A DNA stretch of 64,000 bases from Phlegmacium glaucopus (taxonomy: Eukaryota > Basidiomycota > Agaricomycetes > Agaricales > Cortinariaceae): positions 225,672 through 289,671 of the forward strand of contig MU130363.1 in the NCBI GenBank assembly GCA_015039465.1, in the 5' to 3' direction. This document shows positions 21,396 through 33,080 of this stretch, piece after piece. A program made the translations under genes and the position numbers. Under the pieces are notes generated by a model that was not told where the DNA came from, did no database searches, and was given only the letters and a program-made list of their open reading frames with translations. Position 1 is the first letter of the stretch; every line of letters starts with the position of its first letter.

Positions 21396-22401
21396 ATGTC
21401 AGGTATCTGTCGAACACGCCTCGCTGAGGAACGCAAACAATGGCGCAAGGACCACCCCTTTGTGAGTACCACCTCTCTTCGGCAATGGTCCATGCTCTAC
21501 GATGAGCAACTTTGGCATCGAGGCTTTTTTGAACCGACGCAAGGCTTTGATCTTCCTATTACTTTACTCCCAATCCCATCTCTCTACACTCTGTATTGAC
21601 AAATGACCACTCTTAGGGCTTCTATGCTAAACCTGCGAAAGCGGCAGACGGTTCTATGAATCTAATGGAATGGGAGGTTGGGATTCCTGGAAAAGCCAAG
21701 GTAAGTGAACCATTTCTCGCTTTTACTTGACGCGTTCATGACGCGTCAGAAACCAATGCAACGATGAGTCTCATCCTAGTTCAATCGCTAAATACTTTCT
21801 TTTACAGACGGCTTGGGATGGGGGTTTATTCAAATTGATCATGAATTTCCCTGAAGGCAGGTTGCTGGTGCCTTTTCTATCTTGTCTCCATCTTAATCAA
21901 AGTATTGCCTACAGATTATCCATCTAAGCCACCCAAGTGTGAGTTCCTTTCAGGCTTCAAGCTCGTCATTTGTATGAACCTTTTTGGCAGGCAAATTCAG
22001 TCCTCCACTTTTTCATCCTAACGTATATCCGTCTGGTACCGTCTGTCTGTCTATCCTCGATGAGGAGAAGTCATGGAAGCCGGCGATCACGATTAAACAG
22101 GCAAGCCATGTTCAATGGATCTTGTTCAGAATACATTGTTAACACAATTGTAGATTCTTTTGGGAATCCAAGATCTACTTGATAACCCCAACGTCAACGA
22201 TCCAGCCCAAAGTGATGCTTATACCATGTTCAAGTAAGTGCTTGTTAAAGGAAACTTGTACAAAAGCTGATGATGTAGCGCAGGAACGACAAGACGGCGT
22301 ATGAGTAAGTGCAAAATACGTTGGCAGTGTTGTTATAGATGGCTAACAGAATGTCTAGGAGGAGAATCAAGCAGCAGGCGAGAGATAACATACCAAAGTA
22401 A
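21396..22401 (+). CDS. UBC9: SUMO-conjugating enzyme E2 (Ubc9)
   Basis: E2 that transfers SUMO from the E1 to target lysines. Eight exons: 21396-21461, 21617-21700, 21808-21856, 21915-21938, 21991-22100, 22154-22233, 22284-22304, 22359-22401; 158 residues, exactly the family length. Signature: [21 protein letters not shown], the HPN motif in FHPNVYPSG, the active-site Cys in [11 protein letters not shown], and [16 protein letters not shown]. Two introns have GC-AG ends: the donor at 21857 (GAAG|GCAGGT) and the donor at 22101 (CAG|GCAAGC); the protein requires both junctions. Intron 2 (21701-21807) carries two ACGCGT hexamers 11 bp apart. Confidence 0.96.
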
Positions 22402-22474
22402 TGAAAGAAATATGTATTATGTAGTCATTTTGTACCTATAAAAAGTGTTTGTCACGACAACCACAACCATCGAC

Positions 22475-23880
22475 ATGTTTGAAGCTCCCTCTGTGCTCAA
22501 CATACATACGCCAACGTCTTCATTTGCAATTATACATTCCTGTTGGTTGCTAAACATCTCCACGCAGTTCAGACTGTTGACGATCTTATCCTAGTGTCTC
22601 GGGAATCTTTACTGGACTTGTACAACAAGCTTAGTCGGAAAGCGAACACTGATTACTATGGTCAGCGAGTAGGCCCTGGATGGCTGAAATATGAATACAA
22701 TGATGCTATATGGACTTTGGACGATGGTCAGCCATCTTGCTTGCCAAGGCGTTTTATCCAAAGGCGTCTCATTGCTCTCTTCTAATTAGATTCAGACTAT
22801 GTCATTTTGGTATGGCGAACACAACAACACGACCAAGAGGACCATACCACTCATGCCGGCGCCCCTGTAGCTTCCACCTCACGTTCTCTGCTCCCCAATT
22901 CTTCACCATCCATAAACCCATCACGGAGTTCAATGCCCAGTGTCCCCACCCTTCATCTTCATAATCCAAAGGAGCCTCTGCCTACCCCGCCTGCCTACCT
23001 CAATGCCTCATATTACAGGTTTCAGCCCTCTCAGGCACATGCACCCTCAATAAGGCGTTCTCCTGCACCTTCCAATGCTTCCACTCGGAGAAGCAAAAAA
23101 GGAAAGAATACCAACGATGATTCCGAAGACGACGGAATACCGAAATTTAAGAAAGAATTCGAGAGATTTCATTCCGAAAACGGGGTACGAACAGTTATGG
23201 GGAGTATTGGCCCTGTTCAAAATGGTTCGTTGGGATTTTAAATAATACTTGCATGAGCCGACGACCGTTGACATTGTAAACTTTTTCTATATACAGTTCG
23301 AATGCTCCTCAAATCAGGTTACCGACACGTCTACATTTCCCGCAAATTCGCCATCAAGCATGGGTTCATCCCTCTCGATGCAGCTCCAGGAAACTATGGT
23401 TATGGAGGACTTGTTAATATTGGTTTATGGCCAATTACACTTATGCCTTCATCTTCTCAGCCCAATCTCCCTATTGCAGACTATCGTCATCCAGATGCCT
23501 TTCCCCCTCCCTCTCCGACACCTTCGCATACCCCATATTCATCTCCTCGTATACCTGCTCCTTCTCCTTCTCCTCCCCTACCGATGATGTCGGGTCCACA
23601 AGGAAAGACGAAAAATAGCAGAAAGAAACGAGAAACTGAAGACGCGACACCCTTGCCAGGGAACCCCCCAGTTGTACCGAAGACGGTGGCTATTCAGGTC
23701 TACCTTTCTGAAGAGCCTCATTTTGACGTCGTCCTTGGACGATCCTTTTTTGAGAAAAGGCAGATCAGAACCACCGCAGTCGATCCTACGGATGTGGTCT
23801 GCCTTGATACAGGTGAAAAGATTGAATGTGAGCTCGTCATTTTGAAAGATGGGAGGGGTGAGATTGTGACCGTAACTTGA
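22475..23880 (+). CDS. Conserved fungal protein with PB1-like N-terminus
   Basis: Exons after the uncertain start: about 22568-22726, 22790-23224, 23297-23880. The first coding exon probably begins at the ATG at 22475 (MFEAPS) and splices to TVDDLILVSRESLLD, but that junction is not certain. The first about 75 residues (YNDAIWTLDDDSDYVILVW) resemble a PB1/ubiquitin-like fold with a terminal acidic strand. A disordered Pro/Ser region follows, then FKKEFERFHSENGVRTVMGS, and a C-terminal domain RMLLKSGYRHVYISRKFA, GYGGLVNIG, HFDVVLGRSFFEKR, ending GRGEIVTVT. The last part recalls retropepsin-like folds loosely, but no catalytic DTG is in the expected place. Function unknown; begins 73 bp after the UBC9 stop. 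Confidence 0.72.
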
Positions 23881-24174
23881 GAGCGATGGTTAGAGCATCG
23901 CTGAACGTTATTATCTTGTATTGGACACTGCATGGAGCTCGACATCATAAATCTTACTGTATTGAACCAATAGCTTGACCCATATTGATAGAAAACTTTT
24001 GCTGTTTATCTGTGTCCATGGCATTGTTCAGATAGCAGCTCATTTTGTCGTTACCAGCTTCATATCGACAAAAAAATTATATGGTAAACGTTGAAATAAA
24101 ATAATGTATTGATGATTTGATGTAACACTGCAAAGTTCATAGGCAACTTGTAATGCGATATTTCCATCACCATA

Positions 24175-25152
24175 TTATTTGAGTTTCATTCTTTCAGAAC
24201 GTGTAGCCTAGAGGGGGAAATCAGTCATTGGTCACAGAAAGAAAGAGAGCTAAAAGCAGACCTTTCGGCGTTTCTTTAGCCTACAGAACAGAAATAAATC
24301 AATGACAAGGCCCATCATAGAAAAAGAGCAGGATGAAAAGGAACAGTATGTACGAAGGACCCGCAGAGGGAAAAAATGGTCTGAAACTCACTTATGCTTC
24401 TTCATCTTCTTTCGTCTCTTCCTCTTCGTGCTATCCATCATAACCTCCTGCCATTCCTTATCGAACTGTTGCTGAAGGTTTACTCGATCTGCCTCTTGAG
24501 CAACATCCAATCCCAAATGTTTCAACGTATTCTCCCATGATATCGTTGCTCCAGCCTTGTTCATCGTCAGGGCTCGGGTGAGCTGTCGGGCAGCCTCGGC
24601 GTCTGCGTCGACCGAAGGCTCTGAAGCAGGATCAAAACCGAATGGATTCTGCGGGACTGGTGATTGTATAGGCTCAAAAATGGAATGATTTGGAGGAATG
24701 GGTCGGAAAATAGATGTAGGTTGAGAGATGAGAAGCAAAGGTCTGTGAAGTGAGAAGAATTGATGAGTCTTGAAGTCCTTCGGGGTGATGATGAGGTGTG
24801 GCATAAGACTATTGGAGAGTTCAGCAAGGGCATTGGATAGTTCCGTAGTTTGAGGTGTGGCGGTCTTGGAGCTTTCATCTACCGACGCTGAACCAGACGC
24901 AGTCTGTGATGACTGAGCGTCCGTTATTGGATTCTGACTAGCCCCAGTATTTTGACTTGCTGAACCTGCTTGAACGCCATCTTTTTGAACTTCTGGTGAG
25001 TCCACATTGGTGTTATTCTTGAGTGCAACAGTTGTATTCTTTGGAGGTTTAGCGGAGTTGAAGTATCTTCCCCCGCCAGATTTCGAAGAAAAAAAGGAAG
25101 AATATGTTCTACGGGATGCTGGGAGATGCAGTAGACGAGTAAAGGCAGACAT
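24175..25152 (-). CDS. Mitochondrial small ribosomal subunit protein mS38 (COX24/AURKAIP1 family)
   Basis: Exons (minus): 24392-25152, 24262-24280, 24175-24207; 270 residues. The family's hallmark is the basic C-terminus, here KRKRRKKMKKHKLKKRRKAT followed by RSERMKLK, assembled only after removing two introns within the motif, including a 19-nt exon. The N-terminus (MSAFTRLLHLPASRRTYSS) looks like a mitochondrial presequence, and the middle is low-complexity. In mitoribosomes this tail contacts the decoding region of the small-subunit rRNA. It begins 113 bp from the CLP1 stop codon on the same strand. Confidence 0.88.
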
Positions 25153-25265
25153 GGCGAGGGGCCTGCTGTACTCGCTCCTTCATACGATGGCAAATGACTA
25201 CTGATGAAAGGTAAACACGAACACACACTACAAACAGTCCATACAAGCACAGCTATAAAACTATT

Positions 25266-27186
25266 TTATTGTTCTTGCCATTCAAAGGATCCCGCAATCG
25301 CAGTCTTCCCACCAAATGTGCAACGATTAGGCGCCAAAATAGTCATTTTCCGTTTTGGAATATCAATGTTTGTCCTAGCATAGAAGTGTCAGGTTTTGGA
25401 CATGCTAGATATTAGATTTTCCCAATCACTTACACAATGAGGAACCCAACGACAGTCAAGTCTAGTATTTCTTCGTCGTATCTCTCATTCTCATCAGGGT
25501 TTGGTGGTGCGAGAAGCGCTAGAACACAGTTGAGCAAACCAGAGCCGGGTGATGCTGGATCGACAAGAGTAGGTTGCATTTCTGATACAACGCGTGTGGC
25601 ACCGACAGGTAATACGTCAGACGGAGCCATAGTGTCTGATAATTTTCTCAGAGACAATATCCCAACTATGAAGAGTAACACCTACCTGAGCCAATGCGAT
25701 AGATTTGAAGATCACCGAAATTGATGACAGTGGAGGACGGCGACAGGACAAAGTCACTCAGACTTTCGCCACCAAGTGTACCATTCGTAATTCCTGTTGG
25801 TGGTTGAATGACTTGACCATACATGTAATTGTGTAATTGATAGTTGTGAATTCGTTCTCGATAGCTATGATCCACCTCGACGACCTTGGAAATGCAAGTT
25901 CGAGTATTAAATCCCCAAAATCATTGTAAAAAATTTGACTTTACATACTCCACCAGATTTTGGGATTTTAACGACTATTAAATGCGAGCCATACAGTCGC
26001 TGCATTTCAACATTCAACTTCTCGTGGCCAACAACGAGGATAACATTGACTGTTTAGCAGTGACCTATCAGCCTTGATTATATTTGAAAAATGCTGAAAC
26101 AGACTTCTGAAAGCATCGACGCAAGCCTTGATCAATTTCTGTCGGTGTTCACTAGTCGAAGGTCCTGAAGCAAACGATGAAGGTGTGTCCACTATAATGC
26201 CAGATGCTTGGCCTAATTTGGGGGACTTTTTGTCGATAAGAGTATTGAGCGGCCCATTGTATTAAGAGCACACCTTCTGGGTCAGTCTCAAAACGGTCAT
26301 TCATATTTTCCCCAAGGTTGCGTATTAATCTATCCATCAGAAGTGGATTTCTCTTGATCTCCGGATGGCCATACCAATACACCAGAGGAAGAAGGGCATT
26401 GGATGCCAATGCCATAGGAGCTGTTGTTGCAGCGGATCCTAAAGGATTTGCAGGTGAACCGGTGGCTATTGGTCCATAGACTGGCGACACAGAAAGGGCT
26501 CCGGGTGAAGCCCAACCCCCCTTCCAACACAGTTGATGAGAAGCTATCTCTGGATAGAGATTACTAACGTACTTCACTCGAATCCACATTAACAAGAAAA
26601 GGTGACCAACTCTGACCCACACGGACTGCATAATTGGTCAGGATTTTGCAAACTGTCGTTTTACCTGAGTGTTCGGGTCCCACTACAAGGACTCTCGGAG
26701 GGTCCCAATTTGATTTCTCTCGGGGTGGAACAGAGATACCACGAGTGTGACTAAGCGCACAGACGCGCATTTGCTCCAAAGCCATGTGAAGGTTGGCATA
26801 GGTTCGCATAGGTGTTTCATCGGAAACGTATTCGGTCGACGGTTCACCTGTAACGTGCAACAGACAGAGATAAGACGCGTATCATCATCCCCGTGGAATT
26901 GAAGGATACTCATCTCAAGAACGCATCCTTGCCATGTATAAACTGCGGCCTTGCACTCAAAACCGAAAAGGTAAACTTTTCCTTCTGCTAATTCAAATCC
27001 GAAAATTTCGGCACGGCCTTGCGTGAGCTAAAGACATAACAAGAACAAGGTGATTTGAGTGGACGATGAAAACGGATACTGACAAACCTTTATAGCAAGT
27101 GATGCCCCAGGATCTAGTTCAAATCTATATTCCGTCTCTGGCTCTAAGGCCCATTCCTTAGACTCAGAGGCTTTCTTTTCAGACAT
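25266..27186 (-). CDS. CLP1: Clp1, polyribonucleotide 5'-hydroxyl-kinase-like cleavage/polyadenylation factor
   Basis: Component of cleavage factor IA/II for mRNA 3'-end formation, also linked to tRNA splicing. Exons (minus): 27088-27186, 26910-27027, 26573-26847, 26274-26520, 26105-26212, 25949-26049, 25686-25884, 25434-25635, 25266-25374; 485 residues. The Walker A is GPEHSGKTTVCK; other blocks are SSEGGWASPGALSVSPVYGP, LPLVYWYGHPEIKRNP, GIIVDTPSSFASGPS, NVILVVGHEKLNVEM and VVKIPKSGGVVEVDHSYRER. The C-terminal domain ends TNIDIPKRKMTILAPN. All nine junctions keep frame. Whether it keeps kinase activity is not shown; yeast Clp1 binds ATP without detectable kinase activity. Confidence 0.95.
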
Positions 27187-28377
27187 CGAGCGAGTTTTGT
27201 GGGGTTCCTGAAAGAGGATCTGGAAGTTTGCAGACTAGTTCAGAACTCCAACGTTCAGTATTCAGAATATTGAATTCACGAGTTCAAACGTTCAAGATAT
27301 GGGGCGCATTGGCAAAGTACTACATACCCGACGCAAATAACCTACAACACCGTTTTCTAAACGTTTACTTACGACATATTAGGGTTATTTTAAATTTAGA
27401 GTCAAGCGAATCGCATATGCGACATTCGCCGGCTGTCCTGCGATTAGATAGTGATAACGACTTGTTTCAGCCCCAATGGCCAAATGAAAATTGTTAGGTA
27501 TAAATAACTACTGTAGTCGTGGTCAACAGTGTTTTTGCCAGTGGCTCCGCCAATTTTTTAATTTTTGCAGTCACCACTTAAATCACTCTTCAGAGGACTA
27601 AACGAGGTCAGTTCACTAGCTACGTCCTATTCCTGTGGTCCCACCTAGTAACCCCTCGTAACCCCGACACCTGCCTTCTAAACCGGTTAATCAACCTTCC
27701 AGAGAAAATTTTTCCAAACCAATACGTGACCACCTCTACCTAGAGGCGTTATACTCAGTACAAAGCTGCTGAAATTTAGATCTAGAATCATTCACTTTCT
27801 GAACTGCCAAAAAATGATTACAGGATTTAGGCATCTAAAAAAATTTGCTTTTTGCACTAACGGATCCTAACGGTATAAAATTAGGTCATTGGTCAGATAG
27901 AGTGGATGTAAATGGTGTGCACACAACAGAAAGGAATGGAAAGTAGTTTTACCATCGAACACAACATTTTATGAACCACAGGTATGGTTGCGGCCGCTGG
28001 TTACAAGTTCGCGGTTAGTTGAAATTTATGTAATAATTGTTGATGATTGGCCGTCGGCTGCCAACCAGACAATCGATTTCTCAGTTTACACCAATCTGCC
28101 GAGATGATTGTCAACAAAATCACCGTACCCTTTCAACGGATACAGCGTCCGGTGCTTATTGCGCGGCTACGTATGGTTTAACATGACACAATGGTCGCGG
28201 TGGTCGGAATGATCTTATTTGAGTTCTGATGATCTTTCCAGTTGGAAGTAGGGTAAACTTCAGGTCCTTTTCCCAGCCACGTCCAAATCACAAGCGAATC
28301 ACGGAAGTTGCGTCCATTTGCATAAAAATGGTCGCATACAGCCCCTTCAAATTTTATTTCCTTCCAGTGCTTCCACT
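27187..28377. other. Intergenic, divergent CLP1 / MFS permease
   Basis: About 1.2 kb, AT-rich, with no convincing gene. A TATAAA occurs at about 27875, too far from the permease ATG at 28378 to be its obvious core promoter. Confidence 0.55.
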
Positions 28378-30987
28378 ATGGGTAGTGAACTGTCCGACTC
28401 CGAGAAACGAGGCGTTCACCATGGACATACAGTGAATATACGTGAAGTGGATGTCGCTGCTGGACTAGACTCGGATAAACCCCTGGATCCCGACGTCGCA
28501 GCTCGTATTAGGTATTTCTGTTCAAGCTATCGTAGGCAATGGTAGATGAACGCTCCCCTTATAGGCGCAAAATCGACTGGCACCTCATGCCACTGATGTG
28601 CAGTACGCAAAACTCTCATTTATCCAGAACATTAACATATACCCAATCTTCATTGACAGTCATGTATCTGTAAGCCGGAAAATTTCATGTTCATTTCCCT
28701 TTTCACACAACGCCCGTCACTTTGGCAGAATGGCCTTCGCAGACAAGACGACGCTTGGACAATCCGCTGTTCTTGGAATCTTGTGAATTTTTTATTCCCC
28801 CAGATTGTCGTCCTTTCTCATCCTGATGTCGTTAACCTCAGACCAGACGCACATTTAAAGCAGAATCAGTTCAATTGGCTCGGGACTATATTTTATTTGA
28901 GTTATCTCGTGTTTGAAGTACGACTTGGTTTAACTTTCACTCCATTCTAAATCTCAGTCCTCCTTAGTACCCCCAAAATCTAGCTCTGCAAAGGTTCCCT
29001 GTTGGAAAATGGATGAGGTATGTAATTATAAATTTCTATTTTTTTTTATAGTCTATCTACAACGGTGGATCCTTAGTATTAATATCTTCATATGGGCAGT
29101 TGCCCTTCTGGCGCACGCTGCTTGCAAGTCTTTTGGAGCGCTATTTGCTGTCAGATTCATTTTGGGTGTTTGTGAAGGTACATCCAAGTTTGCCTATACG
29201 CGAATGATTTGCTCAATTCGACGTGAACATCTAGGTGCTATCACACCGGGTTTTATGATTGTAACTTCCATGTTTTACACTCGCGCTGAACAAACTAAGC
29301 GAGTCGGTTATTGGTGTATGTTCCTTTTTTCTTTCGCCTTTACATGTTGACTTATACTCGTTTAGTTTTCATGAATGGCTTTGCTATCATCTTCCTCGGA
29401 TTGGTCAGCTTTGGGTTATTACACTCCAAGGTAAGTGATTTTGAACGGCTTTTGTTCGATGAAAGCTATGTACTTATTTATGATGTCCTTCAGTCCCACG
29501 TCAAGGCATGGCAATGGTAATAAATACTATCCAACCATTGTGAATGTGCCCCCATATTAAATCCTTTTCTATAGGTTGATGATCATCACCGGTCTTATCA
29601 CCCTTGTGACATCAGTGTTGTTTTGGTACGTCATTTTTTTTTTGATCCTGCACTAACGGAATAGTGATCTTCGGATGTCAGGTTTTTCTTTCCGGACTCT
29701 CCTACAACAGCGTACTTTCTAACACCAGAAGAACGTGCGCTCGCTATTCAGCGAATCAAATCAAATCAATCTGGAATTGAGAACAAGCATTGGAAGCGGG
29801 ATCAGTAAGTTTATATGGTATCAACTAGAATTTGTTCCTGATGATGACGACAGATTTATTGAAACGCTCTGTGATCCCAAAGTATGGTTGATGGCTTTGT
29901 TTGCCGCAATTGCGTAGGTGGTTCCAAAACTATAGAAAAACGTGTGTTGATTTAAAAGATCTATTATCATCCAGAAACATCGTCAATTCAGTATGTATAT
30001 TTTAATTAGTAAATCATTTTTTAGATGCTTCGTTCTCACCCACCATTTCACAGCTAACGAATCAGAGGCAACTTATTGTTAATGAATTTGGTTTTACCCT
30101 CCTTCAAACCACACTACTAGGATGCGTAGATGGAGCTGTCGAAAGTATGTCTCCAGTTCCTATGGGCGGGTTACAGCTCTAATCAGACTTTGAAATTTTC
30201 AGTTCTCACCATCTGGCTTGGCGTGACATTGGCGTCTCAGCGCGCCATTGGTCGTGGATATGCAGCCGCCCTTATGTTCATTCCAGCACTTCTTGGGGCT
30301 GTTCTGGTTAATACGTTACCATCGAGTAACAAAATTGGCTTGTTATTCTCATACTGGGTCTCAAGTGAGCTTGTCTTTGGCATGGTGATCAAGTTACTCA
30401 TGCTTCCAAACAGTCTTTGTATTTACACCATTTGTGATACTTCTGGGATGGGTTGGATCCATTGTAGCTGGTCACACAAAGCGTATGCCCATTTTATCTT
30501 TGCTTTTTTCATTTCCGTCATAACGTAAATTTCAGGTGTTACTACCAATGCTATAGTTCTCAGTGCATACGCCATCGGTAATGCAGCCGGACCTTTCATG
30601 TGGAAGAAACAATATCAACCACGGTAATGCAACATTATTGACTCCCTGATCCTTAAATCTCAATCACCCTTTCCCAGTAATCACGTCCCTTGGGCAATTA
30701 TTGCGGCGGCCATTGGTGCTTGTGCTATCTTGATTCTCAGTCTTCGCTACCTGCTATACTTTGAAAACAAACGGCGGGATGGCGAGGAACGAGACGCCTC
30801 CTATGACGACATCTATCTTACGCAAGAAACAGAAGATGGTATCAAAAGTGAGAAACGTGTTGACAAGGTACGGATTAGGATAGATCATAAATAGAATATC
30901 GGTGATTGCTAACTGTGCAAATTTTCAAACTAGGCTTTCCTTGACCTCACAGATATTCAAAACCGTGATTTCCGCTACACGTTATAG
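28378..30987 (+). CDS. MFS permease, allantoate permease (Dal5-like) family
   Basis: Plasma-membrane major-facilitator transporter of the anion:cation symporter family; substrates in relatives include allantoate, ureidosuccinate, dipeptides and vitamins, so the substrate here is unknown. Twenty exons: 28378-28511, 28565-28602, 28660-28669, 28729-28782, 28842-28917, 28968-29017, 29077-29177, 29235-29315, 29366-29430, 29494-29516, 29575-29625, 29682-29804, 29854-29913, 29975-29990, 30054-30144, 30203-30364, 30414-30482, 30536-30623, 30678-30867, 30934-30987; 511 residues. Family blocks: RRKIDWHLMPLMC, FADKTTLGQSAVLGI, NQFNWLGTIFYLSYLVFEYP, FILGVCEGAITPGFM, FPDSPTTAYFLTPEER and NAAGPFMWKKQYQPR. 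Exon 3 is only 10 nt and exon 14 only 16 nt, both needed to keep these blocks in frame. Confidence 0.93.
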
Positions 30988-32646
30988 AATCCGTCTGAAG
31001 CGGGTCCGAATGAGTTTTTCTTGAAGGACGGGCTGAGAGAGCATTTTACGTAAGAAACGGAACACCTCTCTATTATATCTTTACTATCTTTCTTTGTATT
31101 GGTTGCCAAGTAATGAAATAAGATAAATCTGAATAATATTCTTTGTCTAGATCTAGTTCTCGATGGCCGCTAGAGGTTCTGGGTCCTAGTTCCATGAAGT
31201 CCATCTGGTAACGTTAATGCGTCGACTGAGCCTGGACGGGATAAAGGTTAGGTTGGAGTTAGATATAAAGTTTCGGTAGTCTGTGGACCCATCATCTAAG
31301 TTGGTTGAAGATCTTTTAGGCTCAAACTACTAGTACTCCCGTCCTTGAAGGCTTGGCATTGTCGTATTTTCCAAAAAGCGGGGGAGCATGTTTAGGGTTA
31401 ATCTGGCGGCTGGTTACCCGGCAGCTAAAATTAAAATTTGATTTGGTCAGTTAATCTTAACCATCGTCAGTCAGTTACTGAAGGGGGAGGATATCAAGAG
31501 GATACGGGTGTTCCAACGTTCATATTCTGATCCTTGGGGCTGTAAACGATGCGACTAGTACCTGGTACAAGCAGTGAGGCCTTGAGGCCCTAGCCTCCGG
31601 CGCTTATAGACGCGAACCATATGAATTGCTCCCCATTTTAGCGTAGCTCAAGCGGCATGGAGCTGCAGGTCTTGGGGTCTTCCGGGTTCCCAGAGAGCTA
31701 CGTCGACATTCTTTCTAGTTTGGTCCTTAACCAAAACCATAATCTCGGAAGAGGTTAACAAGAGAAGTATACTGAATGAACGAGGATGAGTGACAAATGG
31801 CTCATCACAAACCAATGACCAATGCTCGTTCTCTTAAATGTCGCAGTACAGTCAGTGATAGCTAGTAGCTATCACTGACTTCAATACAGAAAATAAGTAC
31901 TGGATATGATCTCGGTTACAATAAATCTGATGATGAAGCTCATCGACTTACAAAGTCTTGATAAGTTAGGCTATTTGGAACTTCCAAGTTCTTGACTTGA
32001 GGATATCTTGCCAATTAATAGCCAGTCTTTTTCATCCGAAGCCTCTTGGAAATGTTTGTCAATGTCATGCAGAATCTAATATGAAATCTTCGGTGATGAT
32101 CCAGTTCAGATACTCAGAAAAATTATTTTACCACTGTCAGCGGTCTAATTCATCACAAGTTTTTTTTTGGATTCGGCCTATCAGCTATTTTTTGGAGACG
32201 GACGTATTCAAGAAATAAGATCGACAAATGGTGCCGTCCTTATGACAATCATTTTTGTATTCAAGTTCTAATACCCCAATGAGACGAGGTTTTATTATCT
32301 CCCACTGTATGAATAAGTAAGGAATGGTGAGCAACGCATGACTCTTAACCCTTGGGACTATCCTCATCCTGGTCGCTCAGCTCTTGGGTGGATTTAGATT
32401 TGATACCGGGCAAGCGCCTTCAGGGGTGGCATGGATGTATTTAGTAGAGTTATTTGTAGAAGTTAATTTAAACGCCCCGATTGGGTAATCCCGCCCACTC
32501 AGCCTTACCGTGAACGGATTCAAATATTCATGTATCGAACAATATTCTGCAAGCAATCAAACAAAGTTCAACATAACATTATTATTCGGATTGTCCATCA
32601 AGTTAAAAAACGCCATAGTATACGCCGTGTACTCTCTGCAACAAGT
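30988..32646. other. Gene-free interval with a perfect hairpin
   Basis: About 1.7 kb between the permease and hydrophobin 3' ends with no supported gene. It contains the palindrome at 31851-31879 and a tRNA-like but unconvincing stretch near 31637-31700. Short frames have no family similarity. It may hold mobile-element remnants. Confidence 0.5.
31851..31879. repeat. Perfect 13-bp inverted repeat, 3-nt loop
   Basis: GTCAGTGATAGCT and its exact reverse complement AGCTATCACTGAC are separated by AGT. No T-run follows, so a polymerase III or intrinsic terminator reading is unlikely. It might be a protein-binding palindrome or the tip of a small element. Confidence 0.7.
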
Positions 32647-33080
32647 TTACAAACTGAGGTTGATGGGGACGCATCCGAGGGCGATTAACCCATCCTGCAT
32701 GTTATCATCAGCAAAACAAAAAAAATCAAGCACTGTACAGGATGATGTGCTCACGAAGCTGCTACCGGTGCAACAGACAGTCTGCTGGTTGCAGGAGACA
32801 CTGCCTCCTATAACTGGAATGATGGGGCTGCAACCCGAACCGCTCAACAAGCCGCCAGTTAAGATGCCACCGAGAAGGCCACCACCACCCTGGATAGGGC
32901 TCGTTTCTTGGCAACAGTTCAAGCTGCCGGTGTTGCATTGGCCAGAGCCAGTCCTTGCGGCCTACAGGGTACCGTCGTCAATAATAATGCTTATACCAGA
33001 GCTAGAGAAAAGCGTACAAGGGGGTTGGCAACCGCCAAGAGAGGGAGAGCGAGAACAACAATAGCTTTGAAAGAGAACAT
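32647..33080 (-). CDS. Class I hydrophobin
   Basis: Small secreted amphipathic protein that self-assembles on hyphal and fruit-body surfaces. Exons (minus): 33018-33080, 32755-32961, 32647-32694; 105 residues, typical for the family. The signal peptide is MFSFKAIVVLALPLLAVA. The mature part has the eight-Cys pattern: QCNTGSLNCC, SGCSPI, SVSCNQQTVCC and LIALGCVPI, that is C-X6-CC-X(n)-C-X(n)-C-X5-CC-X(n)-C. It is Gly/Leu-rich between the second and third cysteine groups (GGGGLLGGILTGGLLSG). The second intron removes an in-frame-looking insertion after GSSF. A TATAAAAG lies about 80 bp upstream, compatible with strong, staged expression. Confidence 0.95.

Noticed and set aside
31637..31705. tRNA-like stretch (TAGCTCAAGCGG...GGGTTCC)
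   Set aside because: It cannot be folded into a full cloverleaf by eye: no proper acceptor stem and no clear anticodon arm.
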